Part shown: positions 49,927 through 61,013 of the stretch, one piece after another
Numbering within the stretch: position 1 is the first letter of the stretch
Layout of the letters: the number at the start of each line of letters is the position of its first letter
DNA from: Strongylocentrotus purpuratus
Lineage: Eukaryota; Echinodermata; Echinoidea; Camarodonta; Strongylocentrotidae
DNA: 64,000 nt
NCBI RefSeq assembly: GCF_000002235.5
Contig: NW_022145601.1
Span: 27,761,228-27,825,227 of the forward strand
Reading direction: 5' to 3'
The notes under the pieces: model-generated
What the model was told of the DNA's origin: nothing
Databases searched by the model: none
The model's input: the letters and a program-made list of their open reading frames with translations, nothing else
Position numbers and translations under genes: made by a program

Positions 49927-50261
49927 GTTTGTGCTTTTCCACAATTCAACTCACTTGAATTGTATAATATTATGTTCCTTGGTAATGTGCATACAAGAAT
50001 GTATGGATATAAATGGAAAAGATGATGGCATTCATCATTTGTCACAACCCATGCTGTATAATGGAGATCTCACTGGTGATTTCAATCTCCGAGGACTGAC
50101 TGTATGTTGATTGATAAGGGTTTCACTCTGTTCAATGTTTCATAGTCACTGCCTAAATTGTAAACAAATGACTGACAAGACCTATTAAATGACAAAGTGA
50201 CTATAAGACACAACTACACAAACAAAACTACCACTTGCAGTCTTCATATCAAGATGGACTA

Positions 50262-50302
50262 CCCCCCCCCCCCCAAAAAAAAAAAAAAAAAAAAAAAAAA
50301 AA
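50262..50302. repeat. C13-A28 tract
   Basis: C run followed directly by an A run. Confidence 0.95.
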
Positions 50303-53300
50303 CACCTCATATCACTTCACTTTTCACATCTCATTTGTATTCTTACACCACTTTCAGACGGACGAGTTAGAAACAATGGTCTCACCACAATAAGAAGCAA
50401 ACTACAGTTTACACCATAATCACTTTCCAACATCAAAAATATTTATGGAGCATTTTCAAAACACCTAAAGCAAACTCAAACAACAGATTTGACACTGTAG
50501 TGCAGGCAGCCAAGCAAACACACTAAATATCACAGATTACATGAATTACTCATACCTCAGGGAAAATTACAATATAAATAAAACGTCCTTCATTTTGCTT
50601 TTAGTCATGAACATTATCACACAGGTCACATGTATTTCTAACCAACCAAATATTGAGTGTGCTACATCAGCTAATCAGTATGAAACACAGCCTTTTACCC
50701 ATTCAAATTCTTTCAAAGATTTCTATATTCAGTCTTACCAGTCACTTAACAGACTGCACAACATCATTCAATATGTTAGTCTGAATTTTACGACTACATT
50801 TTCATCCATTTCAATCAAAAATGTTTTAAAAAATCAATAAAATAGAAATTAAAATACATCGCTTATTACAAAGGTATGTTTATGTCAATGTACTTCTGAC
50901 AAAATCATTTCCAAAAAGTTTGAATGCCACAAGATAAAAGGAAGAAAACTTCCTTATATATACGATATACCAGACAATCACAAAGCATGTATCATCACAT
51001 ACATTCCAAAGAACAAAATAACATTAACAGCATCAACTTCTTAAAAGTATGTACATGTACATCATTTATATATACAAGCCATAAAAATCATCTGCTCCAT
51101 CCAACACATTGCCATCAAACCTACCAAGATCTCATTTATGACAGTCCAGTACTAATAATGATCTTTACCCTACTATAAAATTGGACAAAAGTCAATTTTG
51201 AATGTGGTCTTCTCAATCATTTCTTTATGATGTATTTGGTTATGATCATTTTGTGCACTTTATCGAAAGGCATCTATATCAGAAAAGTTGAAAAGGGGGA
51301 GTGTTTTGTATCTAACTTTGAGCCATTACAACTAGCAGGGATTATCTGAATTATAAACCATGGACCATCAATCACTTTAAAAAATTATATCTTTTCAGAC
51401 CACCATCACTAAGCATACAAGCCAATGCACTTCAAGTGTGTATCATACCACTGATTAAAAAGTTGATCATTTTCCTACATGCATTTACTTAGTCATGAAG
51501 AAAAAAAAATGGTCATTCAAAACACAATAATCCACTATTATACAGACTCAATGTGTTTCCAGCAATATCAAAGAATACACTTCATTCGACTTTGTTATCA
51601 AAACATAAATACAGTTGTGTCAGTAGTCAACAACATGTCATTTTTCTGTCAACATAAACATAATTTCTGTCAAAACCAACATCATTATGCCATATTTCAG
51701 ACAACAAATCTACATTGGCATATTTCACATCTTTCCAAACATATTACTATTTATACATGGCATTTTCTATCGCTATATTCAACATTACCATCACATATTT
51801 GTCAACAAACAACATAATCATGTCACTTCACTGACCAAGAATAAACCCCTGCATATACAATGTATTTCAATCTACACAACATAGATGATGGTCATATGTT
51901 TTGCTAAGAAATGAAATAAAAGTGTCATATTTCTTTCAACAAATCAACAATGACATGCCATAAATTTCAAAAATCAACACAGACATGGCAAATATATACC
52001 AACAAATCCAACATACTCATTTCATCTTTCTGTCAAGAAAACAAAGTGAAGAAAGGCTGTATTTGAAAAGAAAGAGTACTCATCATAGACTCATCACTGA
52101 GTTAACAGGAATAATAGAAAGTAAACAATCATGTACAAACATCTCTAGACATTCAATACAGCTCCATATACAATGTTACAATCATACTTAGCACATTTGT
52201 TGGTTTGTATTTTGCCAAACCTTTTGACAGCAAAAGACACATCACAAACTATGAGGAAGTTGAACATTTCGCAGCTTGGAAGTATATTACATTCATTGCT
52301 GACAAAAGCTGCATGAACAGCATAACATGCAGTACACACATCACAAATCCTACGAGTTTTTATATCAGGCTTAATATATCACACAAATGTAATTATAACA
52401 CGTTGTTCAAGCATTTACAACCAAGTGTTCCACACAACTAAACTGCACCTTTCTAGTCATTGCATAATGAATCGACTAGATATGATAAGCTTCACCAGAT
52501 TTTTTCCATTCTTGTCAATTTGACAAGGATTATCTACATTTTTATTCAACCACATGACTTCATTTCATACAAATCTAACTTTTTGAGGGAGAAGGGGGCA
52601 TTTTCAGCACCAAAAACCATTCCACAAAAGTATATAAATACAAATAAATATATCTCGGCAAATACACACACTAATTCAGTGACATGTAGACACAGCCCTT
52701 TTCATTTATATGTTCTGCACTCAGACACACCAGAGTCAATATCAGCATTGAAATCTTCTTTGAAGTCTGAAATTATTCAACACTGTGGCTACTTTGTTCC
52801 TTTTCATTTCAATAACTTTTTATTAGAAAAATATAGCTGTGTTTTGACAATGAACATTCCATGATTTACATAATGAAAGGAATTTCACATGTGATTTATT
52901 TCATCTATATCATAAGGGACTGTAACCATACTTACCTGAGCGCAGAACTCTGAACTAAATGTTACTTCATTTCTAGAAAGGATCTGAGTGATGTGTGTTT
53001 ACATATTGTGCTTATTTGTGACATAAAAGACTTTAATTTGAGGTTAGAGCAGATTCATACAATCAGCTTGTATAAGCATATTCTTCACGGAATAAATGTA
53101 AAAGACGTATATTCCTTCAATGAAATGAAAAAAGTCTAAAAATAGATGAAAAAGGACTAAAAAAAATTTATTGGAGATATATAACCTTAGAACACAATGG
53201 AAAGACTGACTGAAATTTAAATTACTCAGTACAAAGGCAAATGGGATCTGGCTTTAAAAAAACATAACTTGTTGGGCCACTGCAAGATCACTTTCTCATC

Positions 53301-53409
53301 AGGGTTCAGCAGAGGGTACTCAATGAGAAAATCCTGGCACAGAAAAAGCCAATCCTGTACAACGTTTGTCACATGTCAGAGTAGAGATGACTAGTGCTGT
53401 ACTAATATA

Positions 53410-53570
53410 ATACTATCTCAGTCACACCAAAAATACCTAGGTCCCATTGAGAAGAAAAAAAAACTCTAAACCGATTGATTGTCAGACAAACAGGTTTAGT
53501 GACGTTTTCTTCATTCTGCTGTCACTCTGCTGTCGGTCTGGTGTCGGTTTGTCAGAGTGACTGGGGTACC
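53410..53570. repeat. Imperfect foldback, possible third member of the 30615 family
   Basis: CAGTCACACCAAAAATACC at the left and GAGTGACTGGGGTACC at the right are imperfectly inverted, with GTCGGTCTGGTGTCGG inside, as in the 34180 fragment. Confidence 0.4.
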
Positions 53571-54155
53571 AATAATAATAATAGTTTTGAAGGATTTCTA
53601 TCATGAATTGAGTTGTTATGGACATGCATGGTAGCTGGACATAACCAGTTTGATCATTGGTTTGTCTTAATAATCACTAAATCAGATTTCTAGTAGCGGC
53701 TACACGACCAGGTTAAGGCAATACAGTACTGGAAAAGAGGAATACATTAGGACAATAATTTTCAGCCTAATAATCATACAAGTAATAAATGGAAATATTT
53801 TTTGGGCAACAGCGAAGTACTATCAGAAACTGCGTTTAGGTTCTAGGTTGATTTGTAATGGATTGAAGTAAATGGGAAATTAGCCTTAAAGAAGTCCCCT
53901 CTCTGTCTGTACATTATAGGCCTATTTTTCATTCCTTTCATCAAAAACAAAATCCCTTTTGGCAACCATTTTTTTTCCTGGCATAGAAAATTAACCACAA
54001 AAATATTTCATCAATTTATTTGTATATTCGGAAGGCTATAAAATGTCCGAATGTCCTGTATGTCTCGAACAAAATTCGCGTTTTACCTGATCATCATCCA
54101 GCTACCAGAAGCCAAAACTCACAAAGTGGGTGCATGATAGAAATAGTGTATAGGT

Positions 54156-54715
54156 CTACCAACCTGAAGCCTGCTTTCCACCTGCCCCATAGAACTGTCC
54201 TCCAGTACCATCTCCAGCCCCTTGGGCGGGGTTCCCTGCACCCCATCCCATCGCAGCGGCCTGCTGCTGTGCCTGGTAGGCCGTTGAATCAGCTGCTAAG
54301 GCAGGGTTATTCTGAGCCTGGGGTGTGGTTTGTGGGTTGCCCTGTGCAGCCGACTGGGCCATGGTTGCCTGTGCCTGTAAGGCATTCATTCCCGCACCTC
54401 CACCCATCAATAAACTCCCTACCATACCCAAGCCAGCCTGGTTCAAGGCTGCTGCTAACACAGCCTGGTTGAGCTGGTTTTGATTCATGTTGCCTTGAGG
54501 GTTTAAGATTCCCATTGCTGCAGCAGCTGGGTTTCCCATACCACCTCCCCCACCCTGGGGATTGTTAGGGATCATTTGACCTTGACCTTGGGTATTCATA
54601 TTGTTATAACCCCCACCCCCATATCCCCCACTACCACTACCATCATTACCACCACCGCCTTGCTTGTTCCTGAAGTACTCGTTCTGGTATCCACCGCGAC
54701 CTCCTTGGCTGAAAC
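54156..54715 (-). CDS. TARDBP: TDP-43 exon 6, prion-like C-terminal domain and stop
   Basis: The terminal exon completes a Gly codon and encodes 185 residues ending GGKQASGW before a TAG stop at 54156-54158. The composition is Gly, Asn, Gln and Ala, with almost no charge after the first 20 residues: the low-complexity prion-like domain of TDP-43. Within it LNQAVLAAALNQAGLGMVGS (about residues 370-389 of 474) matches the conserved helical patch of vertebrate TDP-43 (AAAQAALQSSWGMMGML), which drives self-assembly. The end (GQFYGAGGKQASGW) resembles the human terminus ...SKSSGWGM. The acceptor is TTTAAAAG. The tail is about 40 residues longer than the human one. On the plus strand the same DNA gives a 150-codon open frame, a shadow caused by composition. 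Confidence 0.93.
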
Positions 54716-55002
54716 CTTTTAAATAAAACAGACATGTACATGTTAATGTTTTATGAATGTTTAAAAGATTTTGGAAGAAAATACCTGATAGCTGAGCAAT
54801 GAGAAACAAAAGATAAGATACTGAAATTTACAGGCACAAAGAAAAAAATTTGGAGTTGGGATTTCAAATAAAATTTATTTCCAAGACATTATATACATAT
54901 ATTTTTCTTTCTTTCATGAATATTTTGCTCGTCTGCACAACTGACCTACTACATAATGCACTTTTTTTTTCCTCCAAAAATTCACGTCTTTGACTAGGAC
55001 CC

Positions 55003-55153
55003 CTGTTACAGAGTTACAGAGTCCACTTTGGTCTTACACCTACTGATTGCAGGACCGAGTCCGGACTCGGGCCGGCGTCAAACCACATCCAGAGGTGGAC
55101 TGGATGGAGGCGGCCTCAGTCCACTTTCAGACGTATGTGTAACAGGGGTCTAG
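55003..55153. mobile_element. MITE with GACCCCTGTTACA ends
   Basis: GACCCCTGTTACA and its inverse TGTAACAGGGGTC flank about 150 bp that is GC-richer than the intron and partly self-complementary (GTCCACTTT / CAGTCCACTTT-like blocks). TAG occurs at both flanks and may be the target duplication. Confidence 0.7.
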
Positions 55154-55695
55154 ATTAGCATTATTTTTTTTTTACTCAAGGCACCATCAGATATGCCGAG
55201 GTAAACCACTGCATTTTTTTAAATACACGACTGCACACAATGAAGTTTCTTAGGGAATTCACTGAGATAGAGAAATGTGAAGCATATCATGCTTATATCA
55301 TTATCATGACTCAGATCTTAAAGAGACTTGGTAACATTGTAAAGATGAGAGAAAATGGTGCTAAGGTAGTGACTTCAATGCTACATGTACAATTAAAAAT
55401 AATCTGAAACTTCAAGTGAAAACTGACAATTATTGTCGATAAAAATTGGGAAAAACTGATGTTATCGATACCTTAATTCTCCCAACTATAAAATTACAAT
55501 ATATTTTCATTTTAGGTCAATGTAAATTGTCACAAAGCAATTAATTGGCTCTATATACCATTCCAGACATTTAAGTGTTGAAAGATTTTAAAAGCCTGTT
55601 TTTTGTCTTATTTTCATGGAAAAATGGTTGGGAAAATTCAAAAATAGTTCGGAGAATTTACTGTTAATCACTAGAGGGTGTTGACCAGTTGACCT

Positions 55696-56206
55696 TTAAA
55701 GGTAATACAAAGTTTTGGTAAATTTTGAAAATTGGGTGGATAGCGAATCTTTACAATTTTGTTTTATTTGGATGCCCCTGTGGATGTATTATAAACACTA
55801 AAAAAATTAGCCCCTAAAACACTTCTGTTTTCGAGAAAAATTGAATATAGAAATTTACCGGTGCTCCCGGTAAATTTTGATAAATTTCAAATAGCGCCTA
55901 TGGCCGTTCAATGGTAGCTGCGACCATGAAAATCTCAGAATATGTAGTTGTGATATGTAATTTCCAAACGGGAATAGCTAATCGGTCGATTTTAGTCAAG
56001 AAACATTGTTTCATAGCTAAACTAATATCTTGACCTTGAGAGGGAGCTATACAACATAAAGAGTTTATTAGTTATAATTTCATAACTTTAGACTCGATTT
56101 CAACCGCGACAACGATCAATGAATATTGTAGGAACGCATATGCTTCCGAAATTATTAATTTGAACCAAATTCATGACCTTATACCAAAACTTTGTAATAC
56201 CTTTAA
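55696..56206. mobile_element. 511-bp TTAA-flanked MITE
   Basis: The left end TTAAAGGTAATACAAAGTTT matches the inverse right end with one mismatch over 25 bp, and TTAA is at both extremities. The interior is AT-rich with no transposase. TTAA plus AGG ends resemble the Kolobok type. Confidence 0.8.
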
Positions 56207-56385
56207 TATCTTTGTGGTTTGAGAACATTTTCAGGATTTTTTGCATGTTAAAGGGCTAGTAAAGTAGAAGGAAGATAATAAGTAACATTTCATACCAAAA
56301 TCACACAATTTTTTAATCAACCTTCAACAATGTTACCGAGTCACTTTAGCAAGGCTCAAATCATATTGTATTTTCTGCTACTTAC

Positions 56386-56494
56386 CACCACCACCACCAT
56401 CTCTGCCACCAAATGGTGGCCTTCCGCCTTGCTGATGAGGGTTCTGCCCTTGCTTATTCTTGGGATCAGCATAGTTTATCAAAACACTGTTACC
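56386..56494 (-). CDS. TARDBP: TDP-43 exon 5, end of RRM2 and Gly-rich linker
   Basis: A 109-nt exon between acceptor CTCTACAG and donor GTAAGT. It encodes GNSVLINYADPKNKQGQNPH, then a run with RPPFGGRDGGGG, and leaves one base of Gly. GNSVLINYADPK is the last beta strand of RRM2 (human GISVHISNAEPKHNS), followed by the start of the glycine-rich region. The phases join exons 4 and 6 without a break. Confidence 0.94.
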
Positions 56495-56905
56495 CTGTAG
56501 AGACATTATAAAAAAGATAATTGATTTGATCACAATCTTAGTTATGATTTCAAAGGCTGTCTGTATTCTCAAATTATTCCATGATGACTAATATTAGTAA
56601 AATACATGGTATAGTCATGTTTTCAAACCGCCTCCCCTTTTCTTTTATTTGACATGTTACCTTAAATGACTCCCTAGTCCCCAGTCTAATCAAAATCTTT
56701 CAACATAAAATATGGGCCCTGTCTTACAAAGAGCTCAATTGATCCAAATCAATCGCAAGTCCCCCAATCAATCACAAATTTGCAGTCTCCCATCTCTATG
56801 TACATAGTTGCAATTGATATTGATCTCAAATAAGCTGCGATTGATATCAACTCTAAAACACAAAGTAAATTTGTTTACACTTGTAACCAGCTAAAAAGGA
56901 CTTAC

Positions 56906-57100
56906 ATTGATGATATGATCCTGGCCGATTAGGCTCTGTGCAATCTGAGCATTTTCTAATGTAACAAAGGCAAATCCTCTGAATTCTTTGGGAATGAATA
57001 CATCTGTGACCTCTCCTATCTTGGCAAAGTACTGATAGATATCATCCTCCTTCACATCTGGTGATAACCTACCAACAAACAGTTTCCTCTTCTCTGGTTG
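56906..57100 (-). CDS. TARDBP: TDP-43 exon 4, RRM2
   Basis: Sixty-five codons, phase 0 on both sides (acceptor TTCTATAG, donor GTAAGT). The peptide begins QPEKRKLFVGRLSPDVKEDD, with RNP2 (KLFVGRL), and contains RGFAFVTL as RNP1 and DVFIPKEFR. Human TDP-43 has [20 protein letters not shown] and DVFIPKPFRAFAFVTF. The Phe residues that stack on RNA are present. RRM2 contributes to UG-rich RNA binding in the nucleus. Confidence 0.97.
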
Positions 57101-58359
57101 CTATAGAAACGAGATGGAAAGAACGGATTTGGATTATGAAATGGCTAGAGTCATGCTGTTACTAAGCTACATTAATGATAATGTTGAACATTTTGTCATG
57201 TTCGCAGTACCTTATTAACTTGGCTTAAATAAATAAAAACATATCCCAGATAGAAATTTTAAGTTTTTCACATGGATGTGTAAGTATCAATATTTAATGC
57301 TGGTTTTCAATAACAAAAACAACAACAGCAACATCACCATCAACCACAAAACACTATAAAATCTTTGTGTACTGTATTTAAGAATACTCTGCAAATCAGA
57401 GCTATTATGAATAATACAGGAGTAGTTAAAAGTAATTCCAAAGCATTGTCAAAATCTATAAAACCTTAAATTTTATCTCATTTATGGGAAAAATTTCTTA
57501 CACTGTTCATTAAGAAAATGGAGAGGGAGTAAGAATTCCATACAAACTCTATACATGTACATATCTTGCTTTAAAGGATTTCTAGCAATACCCCATCTTT
57601 TAGTAATGATTGAAAAATAAAAATATCTCATTAGATACATGTACATTAAAAAGGAAAAATCTTATAAGAATAAATTCTCTTTTCCATGAAATGCCAGATG
57701 AACTTGGCCATTTGTGCCTTAAAATGTGTAGTAAATAGATATTATTCTACATCGTTTAGTGAAATTTTGTCATTACTTAAGGTACAATGTCCCATTTGCA
57801 GGCCAAAAAATGAAAAGGTTAAATTCCAACGGCAGTCGAAAGATACTAATTTAGAACTTCCCTAAAAAAAAGGGGGCTTGAAAATGTCTTTAAGTGGGAA
57901 GATAAGTCGAATCAACTTAAGAGCTATAGAGCCAGTAAGTAATAGTCTGATTTTCAGACCATTGTACCGAATGGTTGTACGTTTTATGCTGCGCAAAGAT
58001 TCAATCAGTTTAATTTTGGCCATTACAAGAAGCGGGTTATTGATGTAGACAAATGCTCATGTACTCTTTACAGCTCATTTTATATATGTTATTACCAAAG
58101 AAGAAAAAAAGCCGTCACTCAATAGTGTCTGACAGTGAAGTCTAGCAAGTAAATGGGTTTCCTTGCATAATATGAATATTAGGACACTGGTAATGTTAAA
58201 ATTTCACAGATAGGACTTACACGACATATTCATAATCCCTGCAAAGTTCTACAGAATTTGATGTTGGCTGCAAAAGGGACATAGTATCTTTAAAATCAAA
58301 TTTGACTGTTTCATTAAAGTAGAAGTAATGAAAAATAGGCAGGTATGACAAACCTCTAC
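57101..58359 (-). other. TDP-43 intron 3
   Basis: Non-coding; its downstream half is occupied by the TTAA-flanked element at 57777-58293. Confidence 0.8.
57777..58293. mobile_element. TTAA-flanked MITE in TDP-43 intron 3
   Basis: Left TTAAGGTACAATGTCCC..TTTGCAG and right, inverted, TTAAAGATACTATGTCCC..TTTGCAG are imperfect terminal repeats of about 28 bp with TTAA at each end. The right end is about 65 bp from the exon 3 donor at 58360. Older than the element at 55696, judging by divergence of the arms. Confidence 0.65.
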
Positions 58360-58497
58360 CTGGGAATCTGGATATTTGACCTCACACCACCTATCATCAA
58401 TCTTATGCCTTTTATTGTTGACTGCATTCTGTGATTCAATGTCTCGATATCTGATGAAACCAAAACCTTTGGACTTGCCTTTGGGGTCTTTCTTTAG
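58360..58497 (-). CDS. TARDBP: TDP-43 exon 3, second half of RRM1
   Basis: Forty-six codons in phase 0 (acceptor CCCCACAG, donor GTAGAG). It encodes LKKDPKGKSKGFGFIRYRDI, containing RNP1 (KGFGFIRY), and closes with IDDRWCEVKYPDSQ. The human equivalents are [20 protein letters not shown] and IDGRWCDCKLPNSKQ. The conserved Trp and both aromatic RNP1 residues are intact. Confidence 0.97.
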
Positions 58498-59520
58498 CTG
58501 TGGGGAAAAGCAAATAACTTTGTAAACCTTGTTTTTTTAAGAACATATTAGAAATCTTATAATCAAATTGATGTACGAGCATGTATTTTTTTCTTCCATT
58601 TGGGTGTGAATTTCTGAAAACAAATTATTTTAACAAATAGACACAGTAGACCAGAGTAGTTTCTGTTCATAAATAGGAGCCCAACGTGACCACCGGAGCC
58701 TGGAGTTGATATGTATTTCATCCGCTGCATCAATCTTAACATGTGAGACAACAATATAGATTTTGCATTCACGTTGTAAATACTTAGCTAAAACTTGCTT
58801 TTCATTATTTTTTTTACACCAGGTGAAGTTTCATGCCACATTTGATTCTCTTACAAAAAAAATTAATATTCTTTTATTGAGGGCCATTTATTGTTTGAGT
58901 CCTATTTTATAAAGTACATTTTGCTTTCAAAATTGTGAGTGTTTTTCTTCTCATGTGTCACTTGATATGGATAGAAATAGCGTATCTAGCGATCATAAAC
59001 TTACAATCGCGGTCGCGCATATACAGTAGGTGTTATAGAGAAGGAAGACATTGAGAGAAATTCACTGTTGTGGAAGCAAACTGGAATTTTATAAACATTT
59101 TAGCCACATATCTGACCTGCTCAAAACAAGTTTTAGTTATGTACATGTACAAATTCAATACAAAATCTGTACTATAAGAAATTTATTGGAGACCAACCGG
59201 TTTTATCAGCCATACATGTGTCCGTGGTTGAAGGAAACCCAAGATAACTCGGGCCTTACACAAAGCATTTTTATGAGAGCAATATGACTGCACACAATAA
59301 GTGCAAGCTTACATTTACTTTTGATCAGTGCATGATCTCAACAAATCTGTCATTACTGACCTGATCGATGTGGAAAAGAGCATTTTGGTAGTAGTTCAAA
59401 CAAATTCAATTATAGGAAAGTAATGTTGTCAATTACAATGACATAGATGTAAACGTGCTTTAATTGTCCTTCAATGTAAAAGGCTTTAGTTTATTAACTG
59501 TATTCTGCTGTTTACCCTAC
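58498..59520 (-). other. TDP-43 intron 2
   Basis: AT-rich; no element or conserved block recognised. Confidence 0.7.
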
Positions 59521-59687
59521 CTGTGTCATAACTAATTCACCATATTGTGAGAAGTAGTCCTTCATGCCTTCTACTGTTGTGTTGAAATCTAGACCAAGAA
59601 CAATCAGATCTGATGTTCTCCTGTCATCAGTTTTTCTTGTCTTTCCGACTGGAAGTTCTCGTGTATCATCACCTTTCCGTTTATTTT
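59521..59687 (-). CDS. TARDBP: TDP-43 exon 2, NLS and first half of RRM1
   Basis: A 167-nt exon that completes a Glu codon and adds 55 residues. It carries NKRKGDDTRELPVGKTRK, a bipartite nuclear localisation signal in the same place as human KRKMDETDASSAVKVKR, followed by [20 protein letters not shown] (RNP2 is LIVLGL; human [20 protein letters not shown]) and FSQYGELVMTQ. The human Pro-Trp after RNP2 is replaced by Asp-Phe, keeping an aromatic. The acceptor is TTCTCCAG and the donor GTAGGG. It joins exon 3 as MTQ-LKKDPKGKSKGFGF. Confidence 0.96.
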
Positions 59688-60757
59688 CTGGAGAATACAG
59701 AGTAGAGTACAAACAAATTAATCAAAACAAAGTTATAATTAAAAAGCTGCAATAAATGCCACAAAGTCTACATGTACATGTAACTAACAATGTTCTTCAT
59801 ATATTTTAATTTTCAAAAATGTGACAATTTGATACCAAAGTGGTAGCGATTTGCTCACCTTCAACGTGTTCCTGAAGAATCCTGATGACGTGAGTTATTA
59901 CAAACGCATTTTAGATTTTGTTTACATCACTCTTTAGTTTTTAATCAGGGTAATGAATGCCAACTTGGGCTAAGTAATATGATTAATATCAATATCGAAT
60001 TTCACATTTTAAACTACAGCTAGCCTTCAAGCTAAAAAGGCTACTCTACTCAGATATTGTTTCCTTCTATCTTTTTTTTTAAGTAATGCAATTTGAATTT
60101 GGCGTATATATTCATAAATGAATGATAAAGGCCAATAAAACAAGACAACAACAACATTTCTATGAAGTATGAACTATGATATGACTTTGAGTATGAATAT
60201 GATTATGAACCAACATCAAGACCATGATGCAGTGTAGGTGGCTGGACTCTGGACGATTTTTAAATTTTCCCTATTGTATTGGATCGTTTGTCACTGTTAT
60301 GACGAGTTCGTAATGGCATGCAGTTTTTCCGTTATAATCATTTTGCCTTCGGCGTAGACTAGAAGGAATGAGATTTAGATGACGTCATGCCCAGCGAGAG
60401 TTTTAAATATCGCTGCAAGATTTTTATCATGGATGTCGATTTTGACCCATAATTTCCTAAAAAGGGACCATTAATCGGATTATTTCAGTCAAGTTCGTAA
60501 GTGGAACCGAAGAAGTTAAACCTTTAGAGTCTACCTAATTTTCAAAATAAGATGCACCGGATATGCATGATATGCATCCTGTGAAATATGGAATTTGGCC
60601 GGTAGTTTTGCCAAGTTTGGTGTAACGTTTCTTTACACAAAGCGTGAACACTAAAGCGTATAGGGCTGTTCTGTCTCGAAGAGCCAACCCTACCCAAATC
60701 AGACAGAGGCTAACGAACGAAAGAGACAGTTTGAATTAAAGTTTATTTCTGATTTAC
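59688..60757 (-). other. TDP-43 intron 1
   Basis: Non-coding. The only item noted is the TGACGTCA palindrome at 60380. Confidence 0.7.
60380..60387. promoter_or_regulatory. CRE palindrome in TDP-43 intron 1
   Basis: Perfect TGACGTCA about 0.6 kb downstream of the TDP-43 ATG (minus-strand sense), in the first intron. A regulatory role is only possible, not shown. Confidence 0.2.
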
Positions 60758-61013
60758 CTTTAGGGAATGTGACGACGTAGAGATGATTTTGCCACACGCC
60801 ATCTGGTGCCATCACTCGGCCTTCTACTACACGGAGTCCTCGCATTGTTCCCGATTCGGGATTACGGTACTTCAGCCCCGTCGCACCCGGGAACTGGGCG
60901 ACAATCGTCGATAGCAAGATGGACGCACCTTCAGGGCTTGGTGGTTCGGCTGGCAGCTCGATAGTGGCTTCTGGGTCGTTTTCATCTTCTGTAGTTTGGA
61001 TGTAATCTGCCAT
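60758..61013 (-). CDS. TARDBP: TDP-43 exon 1, N-terminal domain
   Basis: ATG at 61013. The exon encodes 85 residues plus one base, starting MADYIQTTEDENDPEATIEL and containing LLSTIVAQFPGATGLKYRNP and HLYVVTFPK. Human TDP-43 starts [20 protein letters not shown] and has [20 protein letters not shown] and NLVYVVNYPK. This is the ubiquitin-like domain that mediates dimerisation of this nuclear RNA-binding regulator of splicing and mRNA stability. The donor is AAAG|GTAAAT, phase 1. The start is fixed by homology from the first residue. The total protein is 474 residues (human 414); the extra length is mostly in the C-terminal tail and in a short insert near residue 25. Confidence 0.97.

Larger units (their letters stand above)
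38002..50149. other. Intergenic stretch between ABCB1 distal exon and the TDP-43 3' region
   Basis: No supportable gene on either strand. It holds SINE/LINE tails, hAT-like termini, foldbacks and an unusual density of C/G homopolymers, listed separately. In 46.4-48.9 kb I see nothing beyond isolated short open frames. Confidence 0.5.
50150..54155 (-). other. Putative long TDP-43 3' UTR / strand-skewed region
   Basis: Downstream of the TDP-43 stop there is no further coding homology. Much of 50.15-52.95 kb is visibly poor in G on the plus strand, so transcript-sense RNA would be C-poor and rich in U, G and A. Minus-strand AATAAA signals occur at 54015-54020, 53167-53172, 52895-52900, 52819-52824 and 52541-52546. 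Vertebrate TDP-43 limits its own level by binding UG-rich sequence in its 3' UTR, so a long skewed UTR would fit. However, no canonical AATAAA lies below 52541, so the full extent is uncertain. Confidence 0.4.
54716..56385 (-). other. TDP-43 intron 5
   Basis: Non-coding; holds two MITEs (55003-55153 and 55696-56206). Confidence 0.8.

Noticed and set aside
50541-52864. Series of plus-strand open frames of 64-134 codons
   Set aside because: The region is poor in G on the plus strand, which lowers TAG and TGA frequency. No domain is recognisable and codon use is not protein-like.
54020-54472. 150-codon plus-strand open frame
   Set aside because: Antisense shadow of the TDP-43 low-complexity tail, which has clear homology and splice signals on the minus strand.
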